Below, in pieces: positions 57,101 to 64,000 of a stretch of DNA of 64,000 nt. The notes under the pieces were generated by a model. That model made no database searches and was not told where the DNA came from. It saw nothing but the letters and a program-made list of their open reading frames with translations. Made by a program: the position numbers and the translations under genes. Each line of letters starts with the position of its first letter. Positions within the stretch are counted from its first letter, which is position 1. Source of the stretch: Scenedesmus sp. ARA3 (Eukaryota; Chlorophyta; Chlorophyceae; Sphaeropleales; Scenedesmaceae); the NCBI GenBank assembly GCA_004335835.1, contig RWJK01001916.1, positions 24,236 to 88,235 of the forward strand, in the 5' to 3' direction.

Positions 57101-57668
57101 CTGCGACAAACTTGTGGCTTGTGTGCGCACACGGCCCATTGCTTGCGTCAGCAGCAGTCCAGGTCCTGTTTGTATGCATGCCGCGCTGCATGTCTTGTGC
57201 TGTGGCGCCCCTGTGCATGTCTTGTGCTGTGGCGCCCCTGTGCATGTCTTGTGCTGTGGCGCCCCTGTCTTGGTCCTGCCACTGCCAGCGCACTGGAGTG
57301 CTCCAACTGCTGCCTGAGCCATTGGGCTGGTGTGCCGCTGGGCTGTGGCAGTGTGCTCTGCATGGCACTGGCTCACCCAGGCGTGCTGCATCTGCAGCCA
57401 GGCAGCACGGCACTGTCTGCGTGCCGCTATCGGATGCCCAGCGCACGTTGCCACCACTGGCAAGTGCTGCTGCACCTGCTCTGCCTGGCGGGCTCAGCAG
57501 CGGCTGCTGCTGCAGCAGGTGCTCCCTGTGGAGCTGCTGCTGGTACTGCTGGTGTTGATGCTGCTGCTGCTGGTGCTGTGGGCTGGCGCTGTGGTGTGCT
57601 GTGTACCTGAAGGGTGTTGAGGGCCCCAGGCGCTGCAGCTGGCTGCTGAGCACCACCAGGTCCACAGG
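54163..57668 (-). CDS. Large low-complexity protein of unknown function (5' exons unresolved)
   Basis: Two long minus-strand exons join in phase 0: 57668-55728 and 55404-54163 (stop), over 1,050 aa. The first begins after CTGCTGCAG with PVDLVVLSSQLQRLGPSTPF, the only stretch that looks like a folded strand-helix. Then come Gln/His- and Ser-rich segments, three exact GATAQDMHR-type repeats, a basic helical block (RRQAAEAARAKARQQLEVSA) and Ala/Ser-rich sequence. The second exon opens WPSCSSEESWELLAYMGEE and is otherwise disordered, with a Glu/Leu-rich helix near the end (LAEFEQEIAAMLSQSG). I recognise no catalytic domain, so it could be a scaffold or regulatory protein. Earlier exons probably lie between 57.7 and 59.5 kb. 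Confidence 0.6.
57187..57267 (-). repeat. 27-bp in-frame tandem repeat, 3 copies
   Basis: The + strand unit TGTGCTGTGGCGCCCCTGTG... repeats three times with a 27-bp period, coding GATAQDMHR on the minus strand. Copies are nearly identical, so the expansion is recent. Confidence 0.9.
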
Positions 57669-59241
57669 CTGCAGCAGCACAGGTGAAAGCATGTACAAAA
57701 AACATGCAGCAAGGACAGGCGCGGGCTATGTTGAACGGCCGCAGAGGTACAGTTCACACAGCTGCTGCTGCGTGGCTCAGGGCTCGCTTCGCCCCAGCCC
57801 AATAATGGCCAGGGCAGGACTGTCTGCAACAAACAGCCACATAGCATCAAGGTTTCAGCACTCGTTCTCCACAAAGAGCAGGCGTGGATGCAGTGATGCA
57901 CTGTGTGGCTGCTGCTGCTGCTGCTGCTGCTGTAGTGGCTGGTATAGCCTGCCTCTCACCGGCTGGTACAGATGTGCTCCTCTGCTGGGTGCTCCTGCTG
58001 CATCCTGTGCCGCTGTTGCTGCTGGCACCTGGAACAGGCCTGTATGGGGTGAGCCTGGCAGTGGGTTGCCTGCCCGCACTTGGCGCTCTGCAGACAGTGC
58101 CAGCATCAAAAGTGGGATTGGTGAAAAGCCATCACATGATTTGTACCAGCATAAAACAATTGCTGTTCGCAAGCCATGTTACGGCGCAGCTGGTGTGGAT
58201 TTGAGCACTGCTGATGACCACACAGCAAATAGCAGCAGGCGTGGCCGCACCTATGTCCTGCGCCAGCAGCATGCCAGGTGCCAGGCTGGCGTTGAACTTG
58301 ATGACTGGGCTGCCCGGCTCGTGGCTGCTGCTGGTCTGTGGGCAGCAGCATACACCAGCCGCAGTATATGCAGTGAGTCAGGGAAGCCTGGCATAACTGG
58401 TGTGTTTGGTGCAGCAGGCAGCTTACATTTTGAAGTGTCCTTGCATTGTAGGTCACATCAGTCAAAATTGAAGGCAAGCTGCAGTACCCCTTCATGCATG
58501 CGGCAGCTCAGCCTCGCAGAGAGTTGCCTACCCAAACTGTGCCGAATGGGCGCTTCACACATACAGGACTACTGTCGGCCCTGCACAAATGCCACTTGAC
58601 TCGTTTGTAAGCGGTGCATGCAGTGCATCATCTGCTCTGCTGAGTACCCAATGTCAGCTGTCAGGTGAGCAGCGTGCACAGGGCCTGACATGCACATGCA
58701 ACAGCCGTGATGGACTGGTGAAGCCACATTGGCTGCCAGTGGATGGATATGTATCGCAGAACACACCTGTGCGTATTCCAAGTGTCGCTGGTAGCCATGC
58801 GAGGGCTGGTGGGAGAAGCCCTGTACTCCTTCAGCTGCTGCAAACCCTCACACATACCCGCGCCTGCTGCTGCGTACTGACCGATGTAGTAACGTTTAGA
58901 ATCCATTGTCAATCAATTTGTATTTGAAAACTTCGCAATCGTGTCAGAGTCACCAATTGCGACGTCAAGTTGTATTGCCCTCCATCTCTCGAACGCAAGC
59001 TACGCCAAGTGCGACCAGCCAACCAAGCACTACATGTCAATTTCAAAAAAACGATGTTTTTTGTGTGAAGCGGTCCTTCTTTTTAGTCTCATGGACGTGC
59101 TGACACCTACCATGGGTCAAAGTCAAAACCCTACTGTCACAGTGTTGCAGGCTGCAACTTGCAGCACACTAGGAAGGTGACAAGCAGCGCCGACGAGGCT
59201 CGCCTGTGATCGCCAAACAGCGAACTCAGGGTGCCTTCTAC
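57669..59241. other. Probable upstream exons of the low-complexity gene, unresolved
   Basis: Minus-strand pieces such as PGSPVIKFNASLAPGMLLAQ (about 58312-58250) and SPALAIIGLGRSE (about 57820-57780) look coding and sit beside plausible splice sites, but they could not be joined in one frame. A + strand segment at 58452-58607 (VKIEGKLQYPFMH) is also open. Transcript data would decide. Confidence 0.35.
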
Positions 59242-59464
59242 CTCTGTGCATCAAGCCCTCCTGCATATGCTGCAGCGCAGCTGCCACTGCTCGCTGCTGC
59301 TGCTTGCTGCTGCTGCTGGCAATATTGTATGGGTTGTCGAGCGGCTGCTGTGTTTCCTGGCTAGCGCTGCACTTGCGCACCACCCCCGACGAACGAGACT
59401 TGCTGCCACCATGAACCACGGGTACAAGCCGCAGTGTTGCATCACTTGCACGACAGCCTTGCAT
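59242..59464 (-). CDS. Candidate first exon with transit-peptide-like start
   Basis: The minus-strand ATG at 59464 opens a Ser/Arg/Val-rich N-terminus (CRASDATLRLVPVVHGGSKS) without early acidic residues, then KCSASQETQQPLDNPYNIAS. This resembles a plastid transit peptide. A donor (AG|GTAGAAGG) ends it at 59242 in phase 1. It lies 425 bp after the AlaRS stop and on the same strand, so it is most likely the start of the leftward gene at 54.2-57.7 kb. Confidence 0.4.
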
Positions 59465-59888
59465 CACAGCGCATTGCCACAGGCTGTCACAGCCTGTGCA
59501 CGGTGCACAGCAGGCATGCCTATGCCGCCACCAGGCAGCCACTGAATGCGGCAGGCTGGCAGGCTGCACAGAAGCAGCGACACACCACTGGCTGGCTGCC
59601 GCAGCGTCAACAACACACGTTCCTCACTGTAGGGGATGTTACAGAATGGCGTTCTTGCTAAGTACCATGTGAAGCCACGTTGAAAGGCAACATCGCATCT
59701 GCTGCCAGCTGACCAAGTCAAGTGGTACGTTTTCGCACCAGTTACCTACAGGGTTGCTGCCATTGACTCAATGGCGGAAACCTCCCAGCAGGTGCCTGGT
59801 GCAAAGGCGTACCCACTTGACTTGAATGGCTAAGCGGCAGGCTCCCGCGCTACACTCACTGCAACCAGGCTCCAAGCCCAGGCAGTCT

Positions 59889-61467
59889 TTAGAAGCTCGC
59901 CCCCATGATGGTCTCCTTGGCCAGCTGCAGCGCCTGCGGCAGCTGGCTTGCGTCCTTGCCGCCTGCCTGCGCCAGGCCGGGCTTGCCGCCGCCGCCCCCG
60001 CCGCACACCTTGGCCACTGCACCCACTAGCTTGCCCGCCTGCAGCCCGCCCTTCACCACCTGCAGCAGCAGCAGCAGCCGCAGCGTAGCATGAAGGCATT
60101 GAGTTTCAAGGTACCATCCCATGTCGCCTGCTTCTGCTCGATTGCCAACTTTCGTCTCAAACCACTTTCCATCAACACCGATTGCAAAGCAGCAGCAGCA
60201 CATAGGCAGTGCGCGACAATCTTACAGCAAGCCACGCAGAATACAGGCCATCTGCCCTGCAGCTGCACGCAGCGCGGCAACAGCAGTCGCCTCACCTGCA
60301 GGCCGAGTGCAGCCACGAAGCTGGCCTTGCCGGCTGCCTCGATCGCAGCACGCCCTTCATTAGCAACGCCGCATTGCAGTGATCAGCACTGCTACAAGAT
60401 TGCCAAAAAGCAAGCAATAGAGAAAGCTGGCCACCGGCCGCTTACTGCCGCAGCAACTGTGTTAATAAACCACAAAACTTCGACCTCCATAACCAGCACA
60501 ACAGCTGAAAACCTGCAGCTCACCTGAGGGCTGAGTGCTGCCACAAAGCTGACCTTGCCCGCTGCCTCGCCTTCGCCCCTGCTGGCCAGCAGCACAGCAG
60601 CAGGCTCACCCAGCTGCGCCAGCAGTGACACTGCGGCCTCCTGCAGCGCCTTGCCATCCAGCCCGGGCAGCTCCTCAACAAGCACACGGCCCACACCCCC
60701 GGGGCCTGGCAAAGCCTGGGACGCCAGCGCCTGCAGATGAGCGAATGGAAAATAGGTTTTCAGGCATGCATGTGTGTGATAAGAGAGATTGCATCCAGCC
60801 CGGGCAGCTCCTCAACAAGCACACGGCCCACACCCCCGGGGCCTGGCACGGCTTGTGATGCCAGCGCCTGCGCACAGACACATGATTTAGAGAAGGCAGC
60901 AGGAGAGGTTGAGATGTGTGCAGGTGACATCAGCCCACCCCGCAAGGGCCTGGCTGCGCCTGGGATGCCAGCGCCTGCAGAGAGATTGCGTTGGACAGCA
61001 TGTGTGTGTGAGATACGATGCAGAGCTGGTGAGCAAACAGAGCTGGACCAGCAGTATGCATTCGCATGCTTGGGCTCTGCCGCATTGTACAGCATGCATG
61101 TGAGTGTGAGATACTGCATTCCAGCATTCCAGCACCTGCAGAGGCTGAGGCGTGTGCTGCTGGCACCTTGCTGGCAACCAGTCGCATCAGCTAGCGTGCT
61201 GCAGAGCTGGTGTGTACACGCAGACACACATGGTGCCTCCGCATACTGGGCTCATTTACAGGGAACATGGCAACATCACAAATGCTACTTGTGCACAGAC
61301 AAATGGTGGCGTTGGCAGGTTACACAGATGGGGACACGCAGCAACTACGCATGCAGTGCAGTGCATACTCCTGCCGCCAGACTGCCCACTCACCCCTGCC
61401 TTTGCCACTGCCACTTGTGCCTTCACATCCGCCAGCTGCTTGCTTGCTGCCTTCAGCTCATCCTGAA

Positions 61468-61503
<36 letters not shown>

Positions 61504-64000
61504 TCTCAGGGCGTGACGCTACGTCTGCCCACACGCAGCCATCTTCGCACCTACTCAACCTGCCAGGAACACATGGGACTACTTCAAACACCCTGCCAGC
61601 ATGCACTGCCAGTTGGCAGCCACTGCACGCCACACGTAATCCCCTCTCCGCCTCTCCCTTGCCAGCAACAGTAACAGGGCCGCACCTGCAGTGCTGCCAC
61701 GCGGCCCAACACGTCCTCCAGCTTCACGCGCAGGCTGCCCGCCAGCGTCCACACCACACCCCATTCATACCTCAACCCCAAAACCCTCCTTTCAAACCAC
61801 ACCCTGCCCGCACCTGCAGCGCCGCCACGCGGCCTGGCACGTCCTCCAGCTTCACCCTCAAACTGCCCGCCAGCGTCCGCACCACGCCGTCCAGCAGCTG
61901 CAGGTACTCCACTGCTGCCTGTCCCGCCACCGCCTCAATGCGCCGCACGCCGCTGGCCACGCCGCTCTCGCCGACCACCTTGAAGCACCCGATCTCTGCC
62001 GTGTTGGACACGTGGGTGCCTGCGGGGCGCGGAAAACAAACAAAACTGAGAAGTCAGTTGAGTTAGGACATGTGGCGCATGTGGAGCATTTGCATTCTGC
62101 TATTTTCAACGCATTGCAACCACGCTCCACCATGTTGGAACCTTAACAGCCGCCTGCCTGTTCTGTGGCCCTGCCTTGCGGCAGCTGCTGCCACCACAAC
62201 CCCTGATCATGGCACTCACCTCCGCACAGCTCCATGGACACCCCGGGCACCTCCACCACACGCACAGTGTCCTTGCACTTCTCCCCAAACATGGCAACAG
62301 CCCCAGCAGCGCAACCCTTGCTACAGGCAGTATGCTGCACCTGCAGCTGCTCTGTTGGACGCATTGGAACCATGCTGGACCACGTTGAACCCTGCCAGCT
62401 AGACGGCTTTTCTGTTCTGTGGCCCTGCCTTGCGGCAGCTCACACCACCACACCCCCTGACCATTGCACTCACCTCCGCATAGCTCCATGGACACCCCGG
62501 GCACTTCCACCACGCGCACGGTGTCCTCGTACTTCTCCCCAAACATGGCCACAGCCCCAGCAGCGCGTGCCTCTTTCAGCCCCATCACGGCAGTGGTGGT
62601 GGGGGAGGCGTCAGCCACCCAGCCGTTGACCAGGGCTTCTACGGATGCGATCTCTTCAGGGGTCATGGGCCGGCTCAGGTTGAAGTCAAACCTGCGAGGG
62701 GAGGGGCAGCAGCAGCAGCAGGGCAGGAGGTCATGGGCCAGCTGAGTTCGAAAGTCAAAGCTGCGGGTTTGAGGAGGGGTACCGCATGTTAGGCGCGGCC
62801 AGGCACGGTGGGGCAACACCGATCTCTGTGCCGCTACCCTGCTGGAATATAAGCTCTCCGTGTGAGACACCCAGACATAGCATATCCCAACAGACAACAC
62901 TCTCTCCGACCCCTGAGCCACGCGCCGCCTCCACCAGGCTGCCCTGCTGGCACGGCATCACACACTGTACCCCACCACCACCCCACATAAATGAAGTCTC
63001 TGTGACCACCCACCCACCTGAGGCACCCCGCCTCCACCAGGCTGCCCTGCTGGCTTCCATCAATCAATCAATTACACGTTTTTTCTAGCAAGAGGTGAAC
63101 CCAGAGGAGGGAGCCACTCCCAAACCACCTTAGGTGATTCCTAACCAGTGAGTGCAAACCCACAAGCCAGGGCCAGATACGGCCAAAACCTTGAACACAA
63201 AAGCACTTGCTTGGCATGTCTCTCAATCGCTGATGGCCCTGAGCTGGACCACAGCGTCAGTGCACTCCCGTGTTGGGTGGATCCTTCCACAAGGGCACTG
63301 CCAACCCACACCACAAATCATGAATGGCTCATTAGAAGCCGGGTACACTTGCTGCAGGCGCTGCTGTCGCAAGAGTGACTGCTGCTGGCCTGCTGGCTTA
63401 CACAATTAAAATCTCTCGCATATGCAATCTCTCACAAATGAAGTCTCTTCTCCGCCAGCCCACCCACCTGAGCCGCCCCGCCTCCACCAGGCTGCCCTGC
63501 TGGCATGTGTCAGGGCCCAGCACCTGCTTCAGCGCGCTCTGCAGCAGGTGCGTGGCGGTGTGGTGCGCACGGATGCGCCGCCGCAGCGAGGTGTCCACCT
63601 CCGCCGTCAGCTGCAGCGCAAGCCATGTGGCAAGCAGGCAGGGCAGCAGGCAGGTTGGGGGTCAGCGCAGGCAGCTGCTTTTGCACACAATCACAGCATC
63701 ATGGGGGCAAGCACAGCTCTGGCCAGCGATACAAGTTCAGTTGAATCGCAGTACACCCTGGGTTCCACAGGTTCCGCATGTTGGAAGCTGCACACTTCCA
63801 TTTCTTTCTAAGCCAAAGACCCCCTGAAGTTATTCAATGTGTGTCGTAGGTGGCCAAAACGGCAATGCCCAGCACCTCACTGCCTCCACCCGCGCCCTCA
63901 CCTCCTGCCCCACCCGTAGGCTGCCCTGCTGCAGCACGCCGCTGTGCACAAACAGCCGCCCGCCAGCACCCTTCTGCACATCAGACACCTCCAGCAGCAG
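59889..64000 (-). CDS. Alanyl-tRNA synthetase, editing and C-terminal domains (5' part beyond window)
   Basis: Seven minus-strand exons join in phase: from beyond 64000 to 63902, 63610-63468, 62691-62474, 62019-61814, 61462-61394, 60730-60524 and 60059-59889 (TAA). The enzyme charges tRNA-Ala. This half contains the editing domain that removes Ser and Gly from tRNA-Ala. The metal-binding pair HTATHLLQ (exon 63610) and [15 protein letters not shown] (split between exons 62691 and 62019) is intact. A coiled linker ([20 protein letters not shown]) and the DHHA1-type C-terminal domain follow, ending in [17 protein letters not shown]. The aminoacylation core lies outside the window. Whether it serves cytosol or organelles cannot be seen. 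Introns are crowded with copies of exon ends and hold one LINE. Confidence 0.92.
60290..60345 (-). repeat. Copy of AlaRS exon 60730-60524 end with donor
   Basis: CTGCAGGCCGAGTGCAGCCA...GCTGCCTCG on + encodes [11 protein letters not shown] followed by GTGAGG on the minus strand, a diverged copy of [20 protein letters not shown]. Offset is about 231 bp downstream in transcription. Confidence 0.8.
60785..60985 (-). repeat. Two copies of an AlaRS exon start with acceptor
   Basis: GCCCGGGCAGCTCCTCAACA...GCCAGCGCCTGCGCAG at 60798-60874 repeats 60660-60735 almost exactly. A shorter copy (GCGCCTGGGATGCCAGCGCC) lies at 60956-60981. They sit upstream of the real exon in transcription. Confidence 0.9.
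61470..61502 (-). repeat. (CTG)11 polypyrimidine tract before an AlaRS acceptor
   Basis: On the minus strand eleven CTG triplets run directly into TTTTCAG, the acceptor of exon 61462-61394. Confidence 0.9.
61684..61765 (-). repeat. Copy of AlaRS exon 62019-61814 end with donor
   Basis: GCACCTGCAGTGCTGCCACG onward at 61682-61755 repeats 61810-61882 with few changes, including donor GTGCGG on the minus strand. Offset is 128 bp. Confidence 0.9.
62155..62325 (-). repeat. Copy of AlaRS exon 62691-62474 end with donor
   Basis: TTCTGTGGCCCTGCCTTGCG...CTCACCTCCGCACAGCTCCA (62159-62240) and on to about 62315 repeats 62413-62570. It encodes a second AMFGEK and [11 protein letters not shown] followed by GTGAGT. 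Offset is about 254 bp. The Tyr codon before EDTVRVVEV is Cys in the copy, which adds a base change but keeps the frame. Confidence 0.9.
62915..63056 (-). repeat. Two copies of AlaRS exon 63610-63468 end
   Basis: CGCCTCCACCAGGCTGCCCT, the exon's coding end, occurs at 63480, 63030 and 62928. The copy at 63030 retains the GTGGGTGGG donor on the minus strand. The LINE at 63057 was inserted at its edge. Confidence 0.85.
63057..63388 (-). mobile_element. 5'-truncated LINE insertion with 11-bp target-site duplication
   Basis: Minus-strand copy of the 3' end of the 25 kb element: [18 protein letters not shown], then about 180 bases of shared 3' UTR, then an (ATTG)n tail (+ strand CAATCAATCAATT at 63062). 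CCTGCTGGCTT flanks it at 63046-63056 and 63389-63399, a target-site duplication. It lies in an AlaRS intron in the same transcriptional sense as the gene. Confidence 0.9.

Noticed and set aside
58452..58607. + strand exon reading VKIEGKLQYPFMH to a stop
   Set aside because: An acceptor-like TGTAG precedes it, but no other + strand exon could be joined and the neighbours run leftward. Left unresolved rather than annotated.

Overview
This window is nuclear DNA from a chlorophyte green alga, most likely in Chlorophyceae (Sphaeropleales or relatives). The reasons are many short exons with GT-AG introns, very abundant CAG/CTG trinucleotide runs in exons and introns, TTTAGGG-type telomere-like tracts, and secreted Cys-rich proteins with GRLW..CAF modules. 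There are no operons or bacterial signals. All exon models were built by hand from reading frame, splice consensus and phase, with no transcript support.

Layout. 1-2 kb: 3' end of a GRLW/CAF-repeat protein gene (+). 2-5.9 kb: degenerate tandem repeats, no gene recognised. 5.9-7.8 kb: DJ-1/PfpI-family gene (+, 4 exons). 9.5-11.7 kb: membrane-anchored protein of unknown function (+). 15.3-19.8 kb: MFS transporter (+, 7 exons). 21.3-24.2 kb: CAP59-type (GT69-like) glycosyltransferase (+, 2 exons). 25.1-25.9 kb: LINE tail. 26.6-32.5 kb: long secreted Cys-rich protein (+, about 10 exons, one frame break). 33.5-34.2 kb: LINE remnant (-). 37.9-40.2 kb: SAM-methyltransferase-like gene (-, at least 6 exons). 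41.3-44.9 kb: complete 7-exon secreted Cys-rich protein (-). 46.1-49.7 kb: tyrosinase-like copper protein (+, with a frame break and an altered CuB site) containing an antisense LINE in an intron. 51.9-53.3 kb: DCC/DUF393 thiol-disulfide oxidoreductase (+). 54.2-57.7 kb: large low-complexity protein (-). 59.9-64 kb: C-terminal half of alanyl-tRNA synthetase (-), cut by the window edge.

The most striking feature is structural. At least eight genes carry tandem copies of their own exon boundaries. Copies of an exon start with its acceptor lie upstream in the preceding intron. Copies of an exon end with its donor lie downstream in the following intron. Copies of terminal exon ends with the stop codon lie in the 3' flank. 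Periods are about 80-300 bp. One intron (10866-11575) consists largely of such copies. They act as a ready supply of decoy splice sites and suggest that introns and 3' flanks here grow by repeated short tandem duplication. One duplication (1417-1622) has a telomere-like tract exactly at its junction.

The genes do not form one pathway. Several are secretory or cell-surface in character (GRLW/CAF protein, GT69-like enzyme, the two Cys-rich proteins, tyrosinase). Two of these face each other divergently across 44.86-46.11 kb.
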